This document shows, piece by piece, positions 43,808 to 52,417 of a stretch of DNA of 64,000 bases (position 1 is its first letter; the number at the start of each line of letters is the position of its first letter). The stretch comes from Myxococcales bacterium (GTDB taxonomy: Bacteria > Myxococcota > UBA727 > GCA-2721815), in the NCBI GenBank assembly GCA_002721815.1, contig PBLQ01000064.1, positions 1 through 64,000 of the forward strand, given 5' to 3'. The notes below the pieces were generated by a model. That model was given only the letters and a program-made list of their open reading frames with translations. It had not been told where the DNA came from and ran no database searches. Position numbers and translations under genes: made by a program.

Positions 43808-46111
43808 ATGCTCTTAGAAGCCAGCACCCTCGCATTATCCATGCTTCTGGCCACCCAAACCACACCAGCGGCCAGAAACAAAGCGCAACAACAAGAAATT
43901 CTAGACATGGTGGGCATTGGCACCGCCGATCAACTTCGGGTTGCCCCCGAAAAAGAAGCGGATGTCGCACTCCCTGAATCCGTTCCGGGAGAAGGTGGTT
44001 TTTCCACCAAACCAAAAGCACACACACTGACCTTGCTGCACAGCGCTGACCAAGAAGCCGACCTGGTAGGCCAACGATCCGTGGGCGGTATTTCTCGTTT
44101 TGTTAGCGTGCTTGGCAAACTTCGTAACTTGTCCACCAACCCGATGGTGGTGGCTTCAGGCGATACCTTTCTGCCCTCTCCCTCTTTGCGCTTGACCATG
44201 AAAAAAGAGAACGCCGTGGTGGCCGCTAACAACATGGTCGGCTTTCAAGTCTCGGCGGTGGGCAATCATGAGTTTGACTTGGGTGACGTCTTTTTTGCTG
44301 AGGTGATCAAATCTTCCAACTTCCCCTATTTGGCATCAAACATCACCATCACTGGCGGCGAGCTTTACGAAGTGTTCGAAAGTCAGCCGCTCGATCAGCC
44401 TGCCCCCTGGTTAAAGGATAAAAAAGGGAAACTCATCCAAAGGGCTAAGCATTGCGCAGGAGGCAAACTGACCACCGTACCGCCGAGCCAGCTCGACGAT
44501 CCACGCCCCGTCTACCCAGGCCTTAAGATTAAAATACAGGCGGGCGACAGCCTCATGAACCTCGCTCAAAAAGCCTACGGCTCTAAGGAGCATTGGAACG
44601 CCATATACGAAAGCAATAAACTCGTCATCAAAGACCCGAACAACCTTCAGGCCGATGTGGAAATTACCATCCCCCTTCTCACCGGCATGAAGCCTCAATA
44701 TTGCACCGGGACCACGGTAGGCATTGTGGGCGCCACCACCGATCGGCTTCACACCGTCTCAGGGGCTTCAGACAACGTTTTGGTCTCAGAAAACCCCACC
44801 CTGATGAGAGACCAAGTTCAAGCCCACGTCAATGCCCTTTTGACTGAGGGTGTGAACATCATTCTCCTCTTGTCCCACCTTCAGGGCATCACCAACGATA
44901 TTGACCTCGTGACAAAGGGGCTGACCAACATCGATGTCATTATCGCAGGGGGCGGCGACAACCTGCTGGCCAATGTGATGCAGCACCGATTGATCGCCGG
45001 CGATTCTGCCGACCCCGTGTGCTTCCGCAGACAGGGCTCTTGTTACCCCATGCTTTTACCCGGCCGAAACGGCCAACCCGTTCTATTGGTGGCTACGGAC
45101 GGCCAGTACCGTTACATCGGTCGCTTGGTGGCTCACTTCGATGAAAACGGAATCCTCACCGGTTATGACGAAGAAAAGTCAAAACCGTTTCCAGTGGACG
45201 AAGAAAACATTAAGAGCTTGCTGGTCAAACGCAATGACAAAGCGTCTTCCTTTGAGGCTCGATTGGACCGAGCGCTCAAACCATTATCGAAACCCATGTT
45301 CTTCACCAAAGTCTTTTTCAACGGGTTGAGGCACAACATTCGTAACCGCGAAACCAACCTGGGCAACTTGCACACCGATGCCATGGTGTATGCAGCACGG
45401 CAGTACGCGCCAAAGATGCTCCCCCCCATCGACTTCGGAATGGTGAATGCAGGTGGCGTGCGCTCAAGTTTTGGTCGACCCGATGCCGAGATGGTCAGCG
45501 ATAAAGGCATGCCCATCACCGAGTTACAGGTTCAATCAGCCCTTCTATTTAACAACCCGCTCATGGTGGTGACCACCACTCATGCCACCATAAAAGAAAC
45601 CTTCGAAGCAGCCGTCAGGGGCGCTGGAGGGGGTAAAGGTCACTTTCCGCAGGTCAGTCGAGAAGTATTCTTAGAGTATGACTCCTCCGCCCGCGAACAA
45701 GTTCCCTTAATGATTAACAATAAGGTGATGGGAATCAAAACACCTGGTGAGCGCGTCAAAACCTTACGAATTCAAACCCGCGGTCTCGACGGGAAAAAGA
45801 GTTCCATCGATATTGTCAAAAACGGGAAGCTGCTCACCCCCGAAAAGAAAATCACCTGCGCAACAACATTCTTTCTGTCACGGGGGGGTGATGGTTACTT
45901 CCCTGGCGCCCTTCAAGAGATTGCGGTGAGCCCCATCACCCGTAAACACAAAGGAAAAGTTCGAAAGCTGACCGAGCAAACCGCCGTGAAGCAATTCATT
46001 AGACGCCTCAAAAAGAAAAAACGTTGGAAAGAAGGCAAATCCTATCCAGATCCATCACCAAACAAAGCAAAAAGCTTCTCTCGCATTTTCGATTTGGGGA
46101 AAAAATCCTAA
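43808..46111 (+). CDS. 5'-nucleotidase/metallophosphatase-family protein with internal LysM domain
   Basis: 767 residues with a possible N-terminal signal. The calcineurin-like domain shows LTLLHSADQEADL, MVVASGDTFL (Asp119), VGNHEFDLG (Asn153, His154) and LLLSHLQG. The usual metal ligands are altered: the DxH pair is Asp81-x-Glu83, and the late GHxH/GHxQ motif reads AGGGDN. A LysM domain (about 240-290, IKIQAGDSLMNLAQKAYG) is inserted in the domain, suggesting peptidoglycan attachment. The C-terminal 5'-nucleotidase domain follows (about 510-700, MVNAGGVRSSF). From memory a subfamily with an AGGGD form exists. Substrate unknown. Confidence 0.85.
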   Translation: MLLEASTLALSMLLATQTTPAARNKAQQQEILDMVGIGTADQLRVAPEKEADVALPESVPGEGGFSTKPKAHTLTLLHSADQEADLVGQRSVGGISRFVSVLGKLRNLSTNPMVVASGDTFLPSPSLRLTMKKENAVVAANNMVGFQVSAVGNHEFDLGDVFFAEVIKSSNFPYLASNITITGGELYEVFESQPLDQPAPWLKDKKGKLIQRAKHCAGGKLTTVPPSQLDDPRPVYPGLKIKIQAGDSLMNLAQKAYGSKEHWNAIYESNKLVIKDPNNLQADVEITIPLLTGMKPQYCTGTTVGIVGATTDRLHTVSGASDNVLVSENPTLMRDQVQAHVNALLTEGVNIILLLSHLQGITNDIDLVTKGLTNIDVIIAGGGDNLLANVMQHRLIAGDSADPVCFRRQGSCYPMLLPGRNGQPVLLVATDGQYRYIGRLVAHFDENGILTGYDEEKSKPFPVDEENIKSLLVKRNDKASSFEARLDRALKPLSKPMFFTKVFFNGLRHNIRNRETNLGNLHTDAMVYAARQYAPKMLPPIDFGMVNAGGVRSSFGRPDAEMVSDKGMPITELQVQSALLFNNPLMVVTTTHATIKETFEAAVRGAGGGKGHFPQVSREVFLEYDSSAREQVPLMINNKVMGIKTPGERVKTLRIQTRGLDGKKSSIDIVKNGKLLTPEKKITCATTFFLSRGGDGYFPGALQEIAVSPITRKHKGKVRKLTEQTAVKQFIRRLKKKKRWKEGKSYPDPSPNKAKSFSRIFDLGKKS

Positions 46112-46142
46112 GCCCCTTTTGACGGGTTGATTTTTTATCGCT

Positions 46143-46175
46143 AAACAAACCTCGCCACGCGCGAGGTTTTGTTTT
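46143..46175 (+). terminator. GC-rich hairpin with T-run before queA (terminator-like)
   Basis: CCTCGC (46150-46155) pairs with GCGAGG (46161-46166) over a 5-base loop, extended by A/T pairs, and is followed by TTTTGTTTT. This has the form of a rho-independent terminator for the nucleotidase gene. Its 3' arm holds the GAGG that would serve queA, and the T-run reaches the queA TTG start, so it could instead be a translation-control hairpin. Confidence 0.6.
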
Positions 46176-47262
46176 GAGTGAACTGCTTTCTTCCTACGAT
46201 TACCATTTACCAAAGTCGCTAATTGCGGCCCACCCGCCAGAGGACCGCATTGCCTCCAGACTTTTGGTGCTCACCAGTGATGCGTCCCGTCCCATCGATG
46301 CCCAATTCGCTCGGTTAAAAGAATTCTTACAACCTGGTGATGTGCTGGTACTGAACGATACAAGGGTGTTGCCGGCGAGACTGCTGGGGCAAAAAGAGGA
46401 AACCGGAGGCAAAGTTGAAGTCCTCTTGTCGCGGCCCGTTACCCTGCACAAGTGGATCGCGCTCATCAAAGCATCAAAGAAATCAAAGCCTGGAACATCA
46501 CTCGTCTTCACGGGCGACGCCGGTACGACGTTACGCGCCACCGTAGGCCCCGCCATTGGAGATGAGCCGGGTGCCTTCGAGGTCGATTTTGACCAGGATG
46601 TACGCGCCTTTGCTGAGGCCCATGGTGAAATACCATTGCCGCCCTACATGCAACGTCAAGCGGACGCCAGCGACAAAGAACGGTATCAAACCGTGTTCGC
46701 AGACCCTAACAAAAACTTTGCGGCAGCCGCCCCCACTGCTGGGCTTCACTTTGATCCAAATCATCTGGCGACGTTGGCTCAACGTGGGGTTGAACAAGTC
46801 AAGGTCACTTTACACGTGGGGCCTGGCACATTCCTGCCCGTTCGCGATGACGATATCAGCCAACACCAAATGCACGCCGAGCCATGGCACCTCAGCGAGA
46901 CTGCCGCTGCAACCCTCAACCGCGCTAAAGACCAAGGACGGCGCGTGGTTTCGGTGGGCACCACCTGCGTCCGTGTTTTGGAGTCCGCTACCAATGAAGA
47001 AGGGCGGCTGCAAAGCGGCTCGGGTTTGACCAAACTCTTTTTAAGACCCGGTAAACAATTCGCAGTGGTGGATGCCTTGCTCACCAATTTTCATTTACCA
47101 AAATCCACCTTGCTCATGCTGGTTTCTGCTGCGGTGGGCCGCGATCGTCTGCTCAGGGCCTACCAACATGCCGTGGAACAAAAATACAGGTTCTTCTCCT
47201 ATGGTGATGCGTGCTTTTTTGAGGTAAGCCAAGACAACAAGAAACCCTGGCCAAAACCATGA
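46174..47262 (+). CDS. queA: S-adenosylmethionine:tRNA ribosyltransferase-isomerase
   Basis: Builds epoxyqueuosine on tRNA from 7-aminomethyl-7-deazaguanine. 362 residues starting at TTG. No ATG or GTG lies between the preceding in-frame stop and the YDYHLPKSLIAAHPPE motif that must be near the N-terminus. Family signatures are LVLNDTRVLPARLLGQ, GEIPLPPYMQR, PTAGLHFDPNHL, VTLHVGPGTFLPV and NFHLPKSTLLMLVSA. Its stop overlaps the tgt start (ATGA). The start lies inside a hairpin/T-run. Confidence 0.96.
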   Translation: MSELLSSYDYHLPKSLIAAHPPEDRIASRLLVLTSDASRPIDAQFARLKEFLQPGDVLVLNDTRVLPARLLGQKEETGGKVEVLLSRPVTLHKWIALIKASKKSKPGTSLVFTGDAGTTLRATVGPAIGDEPGAFEVDFDQDVRAFAEAHGEIPLPPYMQRQADASDKERYQTVFADPNKNFAAAAPTAGLHFDPNHLATLAQRGVEQVKVTLHVGPGTFLPVRDDDISQHQMHAEPWHLSETAAATLNRAKDQGRRVVSVGTTCVRVLESATNEEGRLQSGSGLTKLFLRPGKQFAVVDALLTNFHLPKSTLLMLVSAAVGRDRLLRAYQHAVEQKYRFFSYGDACFFEVSQDNKKPWPKP

Positions 47263-48437
47263 CTTTTTCATTTGAACTCCAACAACAAGATCAAGCCGCT
47301 CGAACGGGTCGTTTGGTCACACCCCACGGGGCCATCGAAACCCCCATTTTCATGCCAGTGGGTACGGTGGGCTCGGTCAAATCCTTAGGGCCAGATGACC
47401 TCACCCGCGTCAAAACACAAATTTTGCTGGGGAATACTTATCATCTCATGCTCCGCCCCGGGCCAGAACACGTTCAACAAATGGGTGGCTTACACAGCTT
47501 TATGAGTTGGGACGGCCCCATCTTGACCGACTCCGGTGGTTTTCAGGTATTTTCCTTGGCTGCTGGTGAGCCGCGTGGCAAAGACAAAGCCAAGGGGCAT
47601 CGTGGTCCCCTGGTAAAACTAGACGACGACGGTGTGACTTTTTCAAGCCATTTGGATGGTCGACGATTTCGCATGACGCCCGAAGAAAGCATGCGCATTC
47701 AAATGTGTTTGGGCGCCGACATCATCATGGCCTTTGATCAATGCCCGCCGGGCCAAAGCGACCGTGACACCGTACAAATCGCCATGGACCGCACCACCGC
47801 ATGGCTCAAAAGATGCCAAAAAAGCATGACTCGTACCGCGTCGCGACTTTTTGGCATCATACAAGGCGGGATTCACGATGATTTGCGAGTGGCCCACGCC
47901 CAAGAAATCTGTGAAAGTGACCTGTTTGGCTATGCCATCGGTGGACTGAGCGTGGGTGAATCCAAGGAAGACATGTGGCGCATTTGCGAAGTGACCGCCA
48001 AACACATGCCCAACCAAAAACCCCGATACCTGATGGGCGTGGGCACCCCGCAAGACCTCTTAGACGGGATTCGATGCGGTGTAGACATGTTCGATTGTGT
48101 CATGCCCACCCGAAATGCCCGAAATGGGACCCTTTTCACCTCCCAAGGAAAAGTCAGTATTAAACGGGCCCAATACGCCCTAGATAAAGATCCATTGGAT
48201 CCCCAATGCAGCTGCTATACGTGCCAAAATTTCACCAAATCCTACTTGCGACACCTTTTTGTGAGCGGTGAACTGCTTTTTTTCCGGCTGGCCAGCCTTC
48301 ATAATGTTCATTTTTATTTGAATTTGGTCTCTCAGGCCCGAGCTGCCATCGCAGAATCCCGGTTTGAAGCCTTTTATCAGACCCATTGGGAAATTTTAGG
48401 TACCTCAGATGCAAAAACCGCCTCAATGGGACCTTGA
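47259..48437 (+). CDS. tgt: Queuine tRNA-ribosyltransferase
   Basis: Exchanges guanine 34 of QU-type tRNAs for preQ1. 392 residues, with ILLGNTYHLMLRPG, the active-site Asp91 in LTDSGGFQVFSL, FDQCPPG, a GIIQGGIHDDLR run, YAIGGLSVGESKE, the FDCVMPTRNARNGTLFT segment with the nucleophilic aspartate, and a zinc site (CSCYTCQNFTKSYLRHL). It is coupled to queA, and yajC, secD and secF follow, which is a common bacterial gene order. Confidence 0.97.
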   Translation: MTFSFELQQQDQAARTGRLVTPHGAIETPIFMPVGTVGSVKSLGPDDLTRVKTQILLGNTYHLMLRPGPEHVQQMGGLHSFMSWDGPILTDSGGFQVFSLAAGEPRGKDKAKGHRGPLVKLDDDGVTFSSHLDGRRFRMTPEESMRIQMCLGADIIMAFDQCPPGQSDRDTVQIAMDRTTAWLKRCQKSMTRTASRLFGIIQGGIHDDLRVAHAQEICESDLFGYAIGGLSVGESKEDMWRICEVTAKHMPNQKPRYLMGVGTPQDLLDGIRCGVDMFDCVMPTRNARNGTLFTSQGKVSIKRAQYALDKDPLDPQCSCYTCQNFTKSYLRHLFVSGELLFFRLASLHNVHFYLNLVSQARAAIAESRFEAFYQTHWEILGTSDAKTASMGP

Positions 48438-48530
48438 TCCATAGAAAAAACAGGGGTATCACCCGGCGGCGGTCCTAATTGTAGTGTTATGCATGCGGGC
48501 CCCTCTAACCTTTTCAAGTAGGAGAGTTTC

Positions 48531-48896
48531 ATGGGCGAGCAGTTCTCCCCATTTTTGCTTCAAGCAGCACCGGCAGGTCCCGAAGGGGGCGGCCTGAGCT
48601 TTTTTCTCATGCTCGGCGGTATGCTCATGGTGTTATATTTCATCATGATTCGACCCGAAGCAAAAAAACAAAAGAAGCATCAATCCATGGTTTCAGCCCT
48701 CAAGCGTGGGGATGAAATCATTTTGAATTCTGGAATTTTCGGCAAAGTCGTTTCGGTGGATCAACAGACACTCACCATTGAAATTGCTGACAAAACCAAA
48801 ATCAAAGTTTTAAAGAATGCAGTGACCGCATTGGCAAATCAAATGCCAAAAGAAGACGATGCTGCAGCCAATAACAAAGAATCGGCGAAAGCCTAA
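48531..48896 (+). CDS. yajC: Preprotein translocase accessory subunit YajC
   Basis: 121 residues with one membrane helix (FFLMLGGMLMVLYFIMI) followed by RPEAKKQKKHQSMVSALKRG, the signature stretch of YajC, then DEIILNSGIFGKVVSV. It joins SecD-SecF in the holotranslocon at the inner membrane. A clear TAGGAG precedes the ATG. The C-terminus after residue 95 is polar and rich in Ala, Glu and Lys. Confidence 0.96.
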   Translation: MGEQFSPFLLQAAPAGPEGGGLSFFLMLGGMLMVLYFIMIRPEAKKQKKHQSMVSALKRGDEIILNSGIFGKVVSVDQQTLTIEIADKTKIKVLKNAVTALANQMPKEDDAAANNKESAKA

Positions 48897-48932
48897 ATCT
48901 TTTCACCCTTTTCGTCTGCAAGGCGGGGAATC

Positions 48933-50708
48933 ATGCAAAAAACCTGGAAAATTAGATTACTGGTCGCCCTGGCGGTTGGCCTCATCGGCGGCTACTTCTG
49001 TTGGCCCACTGTCACCTACTTTAGCCTGAGCGAAGAACAGCTGAGCGAAGTGAAGAAGAGCAAAGACGCTTTTCGTCAATTCATCCCAGCCTGGGTCAGC
49101 GAAAGTCACATCGTCCCTGGATTGGATTTACAAGGCGGCATTCATATGGTGCTCGGCGTGGATTTGGATAAAGCCATCTCCGATAAAACCGGCCGTATTT
49201 CTGACCGTTTGCGCGACGAGCTGAAAGAAAAGAACATCGCCGCGGAAAAAGTACTTCACTTGGCAGAGGAAGATAAAGGCGACCGCATCGAAGTGGTGTT
49301 CGCCAATGAGGCAGGCGTTGATAAGTATAATGATGAAGTGGCTGACCTCTTCACCGATTTGTCCGTGGTAAGTGAAAACGCTAACACCATCACCTTGCGC
49401 TTGCACCCCAACTTGGCCACCATCATTCGACGAGATGCCGTGGATCAAACCATCAACACCATCCGTAATCGTGTGGACTCCATGGGTGTCACTGAGCCCA
49501 GCATCACCAAACGTGGTGATGACCAAGTACAGGTCCAGCTTCCCGGCTACAGTGACCCAGAAGAAGCCAAAAGCCTCATCGGGCGTACCGCACAACTCGA
49601 GTTCTTGATGTGTGACGATGACACCGAATTCTTAACCAAGCTTACAGATCTGCCTGAGAACGTCGAGCTTCAAAGTTCCTCCTATCAAGGGCCGGGCGGC
49701 GGTTCGGGTCGCGACATTTACTTGTCGTTTCCCAAAGACAGCCTGCCCACCGTCAAAGAGTATCTCAAAGGCAAGGTCCCCGCAGGTCGCGTCCTCAAGT
49801 ATGGCTCGTTCACCGAAGGTACTGTGCGTACCTACACCTTGATTTCTAAAGTGGAACTCACGGGTGACGACTTGGTGGATGCTCAAGTGGCCATGGGATC
49901 ACCCGAATCCCCTCGCCCCTTTGTGAGCATGACCTTCTCTCCTGCTGGCGCCCGTATCTTTGACGAGCTCACCGCTCGCAGCATCGGCAAACGTATGGCC
50001 ATCGTTCTCGAAGAATTGGTGGACAGCGCCCCCGTGATTCAAACGCGTATCTCCGGTGGCTCCGCTTCCATCACCATGGGTGGGGCTCGCACCCGAGAAG
50101 AAATGCTCAAAGACGCCAACCAGTTGGCACTGGTATTAAAAGCGGGTGCACTGCCCGCTCCGGTAACCTTCCGGGAAGAGCGCAGCGTCGGTCCCTCTTT
50201 GGGGGCGGATTCCGTACAGCAAGGTAAAATGGCCTTCAGCCTGGGCGGCCTCTTGGTCATTCTATTTATGATTTTGTATTACAAACTGGCCGGTGTTATT
50301 TCAGTGATTGGCGTTTTGTTTAACCTCCTTTTTGTGGCAGCCACTCTGTCTTGGCTCGGTGGAACCGTGACCCTCCCCGGATTGGCAGGCTTACTGCTGA
50401 CGGTGGGTATGGCGGTGGACGCAAACATCATTATTAACGAACGGATACGCGAAGAGCTGCTTGCGGGTAAAACCCCCCGGTCGGCCGTGTCATCCGGTTA
50501 TGACGCTGCTTTCTCGGCCATTATTGATGCCAACTTCACCACCTTTATTGCGGGTATGGTGTTGTGGCAGTACGGCTCCGGACCGGTGCAAAACTTTGCG
50601 ACGACTTTGCTGATTGGTACGGTCTCCTCGGTGATCACCGCTATTTTTATCACTCGTATTTTCTTCGACATGGTCACAGCTAAAGGGCCACAAGAACTGT
50701 CCATTTAA
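48933..50708 (+). CDS. secD: Protein translocase subunit SecD
   Basis: 591 residues. One N-terminal span, then IVPGLDLQGGIHMVLGV (the D1 start, GLDLxGG motif), a large periplasmic P1 domain with NTIRNRVDSMGVTEPSI, VQVQLPGYSDPEEA and SMTFSPAGARIFDEL, then five C-terminal spans with VGMAVDANIIINERIREEL, the conserved RND-type motif. With SecF it uses the proton gradient to pull translocating proteins. AGGCGGGG lies just upstream of the ATG. Confidence 0.97.
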   Translation: MQKTWKIRLLVALAVGLIGGYFCWPTVTYFSLSEEQLSEVKKSKDAFRQFIPAWVSESHIVPGLDLQGGIHMVLGVDLDKAISDKTGRISDRLRDELKEKNIAAEKVLHLAEEDKGDRIEVVFANEAGVDKYNDEVADLFTDLSVVSENANTITLRLHPNLATIIRRDAVDQTINTIRNRVDSMGVTEPSITKRGDDQVQVQLPGYSDPEEAKSLIGRTAQLEFLMCDDDTEFLTKLTDLPENVELQSSSYQGPGGGSGRDIYLSFPKDSLPTVKEYLKGKVPAGRVLKYGSFTEGTVRTYTLISKVELTGDDLVDAQVAMGSPESPRPFVSMTFSPAGARIFDELTARSIGKRMAIVLEELVDSAPVIQTRISGGSASITMGGARTREEMLKDANQLALVLKAGALPAPVTFREERSVGPSLGADSVQQGKMAFSLGGLLVILFMILYYKLAGVISVIGVLFNLLFVAATLSWLGGTVTLPGLAGLLLTVGMAVDANIIINERIREELLAGKTPRSAVSSGYDAAFSAIIDANFTTFIAGMVLWQYGSGPVQNFATTLLIGTVSSVITAIFITRIFFDMVTAKGPQELSI

Positions 50709-50726
50709 GAAGGGTTGGGAATCACC

Positions 50727-52259
50727 ATGAAATTCATTCGTTTGTTTGACCCCAAAAGCCCCATTGATTTTGTGGGCAAGTTTAATCTAACCAATAAAGT
50801 CGCCATGGCCATTCCGACCTTGAGCGTTATCGGTTTGTTCGTACTGGGAATTAACTGGGGCATCGACTTCTCTGGGGGGACCGAGATGCAAGTCCAGTTC
50901 AAAAAAGCCGTTCCTGCCCAAGACATTCGTTCGGTCTTGGGCGACTTGGGCTTTGCGAAGAACCAAGTTCAAAGTTACGGCGAATCCGATAACTTCGAAA
51001 TGTTGATTCGCGTGGAGCGCGTCACCACTTTGACCGATAAAGACGTGGGCCAAGTGGCCACTCTGGTAAAAACCAAAATGGCATCCACCTGGCAAAACGC
51101 CAAAGACAATGACCGGGTCAAAGCCATCTTTGAAAAAACCGCCGGTGATCGCATTTCCCTGTACTTACCGCTTCCCAAAGTAGAGAAAAAAGCAGAGAAG
51201 AACAAAGACGCAGAGGCCATTCAAACGGCACTCAAGGCACTCGGGGGCACCGAACCCACATCGCTCCCCGCCCTTGATGACACCACCCTGGACGCCTTCT
51301 CGACCCAAGGCTTCCACCGTGGCTCCGTGGTAGAACAAGCCAAAACGTTGGGCATGGATGTCACCGCCGCCCCAGAAAAGCAGGTGGAGACAGAAACCAA
51401 TGATCTATTGGCTCTCGACAAAGCCTTACAGGCACAGGAGCAACAGCTGGTCGCACTGATCGATAACGATAGTGGTTTCAAATTGCGACGCACCAAACGC
51501 AAAGGCCAAGAGAAAGCAGACACCAGCGATTCGGTGATTCGAGCTGAACCATACGACGGCATGGTAAAATACATGATTCACTTCCAAGGCATCACCGATA
51601 AAATCGGCAAGGCGCTCAATGAAACTTTTGGTGGCGCTGAAATCCGTCGCGTAGAATTCGTGGACAGCCAAGTCTCTCAACAACTGCGAACCGATGGTGC
51701 ATTGGCACTCATCTACGCACTCCTGGCTATTTTGGCGTACGTGGCCTTTCGCTTCGACGTTTTCTTTTCACCGGGTGCGGTGGTCGCTCTGGTTCATGAC
51801 TCCTTGGGTGCGTTGGCTTTGTTCGCCTTTGCCCGTATCGAGTTCGACCTGCCTTCAGTGGCAGCGTTGCTAACGGTGGTGGGGTATTCGATTAACAACA
51901 CCATTGTTATCTACGACCGCGTGCGCGAAATTCTACCCACCCAAACCAAGGACCCACTCACAGATGCACAGGTTGAGGGCTACGTGAATGAGGCCGTGAA
52001 CAACCCCCTCAGCCGTACCATCAACACCACGCTGACCACCTTGGCGGCATCGGTGGCCTTACTATTGCTCACCAAAGGGGCCGTGCAAAACTTTGCGGCG
52101 GTGTTGTCATTGGGCATTTTGCTCGGTGCCTTCTCCTCCACCTTTGTGGCTCCGGCAACCTACTTGGGTCTGCGCAAACGCTTTTTCGACCCAGAAGCAG
52201 GTACCAAGCAAAAAGGCAAAGGGCACTCTCGCGAAGACCGCGAGCGAGGGATTGTATAA
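50727..52259 (+). CDS. secF: Protein translocase subunit SecF, with enlarged periplasmic domain
   Basis: 510 residues from the ATG at 50727; a TTG at 50715 is possible. Features: FIRLFDPKSPIDFVG, GINWGIDFSGGTEMQVQF (the SecF GGT motif), and C-terminal spans with VVGYSINNTIVIYDRVREIL and NNPLSRTINTTLTTLAA. Typical SecF proteins have about 300-320 residues. The excess is a roughly 150-residue Lys/Ala/Glu-rich insertion in the periplasmic part (about residues 115-270). The reading frame is intact. It ends before a strong terminator. Confidence 0.93.
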   Translation: MKFIRLFDPKSPIDFVGKFNLTNKVAMAIPTLSVIGLFVLGINWGIDFSGGTEMQVQFKKAVPAQDIRSVLGDLGFAKNQVQSYGESDNFEMLIRVERVTTLTDKDVGQVATLVKTKMASTWQNAKDNDRVKAIFEKTAGDRISLYLPLPKVEKKAEKNKDAEAIQTALKALGGTEPTSLPALDDTTLDAFSTQGFHRGSVVEQAKTLGMDVTAAPEKQVETETNDLLALDKALQAQEQQLVALIDNDSGFKLRRTKRKGQEKADTSDSVIRAEPYDGMVKYMIHFQGITDKIGKALNETFGGAEIRRVEFVDSQVSQQLRTDGALALIYALLAILAYVAFRFDVFFSPGAVVALVHDSLGALALFAFARIEFDLPSVAALLTVVGYSINNTIVIYDRVREILPTQTKDPLTDAQVEGYVNEAVNNPLSRTINTTLTTLAASVALLLLTKGAVQNFAAVLSLGILLGAFSSTFVAPATYLGLRKRFFDPEAGTKQKGKGHSREDRERGIV

Positions 52260-52287
52260 ACCTCGAATAAATAGAGACTTACGATTC

Positions 52288-52317
52288 AAAAAGGCAGCTG
52301 GACGGCTGCCTTTTTTT
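52288..52317 (+). terminator. Rho-independent terminator after secF
   Basis: GGCAGC (52293-52298) and GCTGCC (52305-52310) form a perfect stem with a 6-base loop, flanked by an A-run on the 5' side and seven T on the 3' side. It closes the queA-tgt-yajC-secD-secF unit. Confidence 0.92.
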
Positions 52318-52342
52318 ATGCCCAATCCCCATGTGGCAATAT

Positions 52343-52375
52343 GTGGTTTTCAAACCCGTTTCATTGGTTATGCTT
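52343..52375 (+). promoter_or_regulatory. Conserved upstream element, copy 1
   Basis: A 33-bp element matches 25 positions of a second copy at 57605-57637 with no gaps. Common core: GG-TT, then CAAACC, then TTCAT-GG-TATGCTT. It ends 42 bp before the lipoprotein start codon, exactly as the second copy does before its gene. The pattern (CAAACC and TATGCTT 15 bases apart) suggests a promoter read by a particular sigma factor, possibly an extracytoplasmic type. Confidence 0.55.
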
Positions 52376-52417
52376 CCCGCAACTTCGGCACTTTGTGCCT
52401 CAAACCGGGGAACTCGC

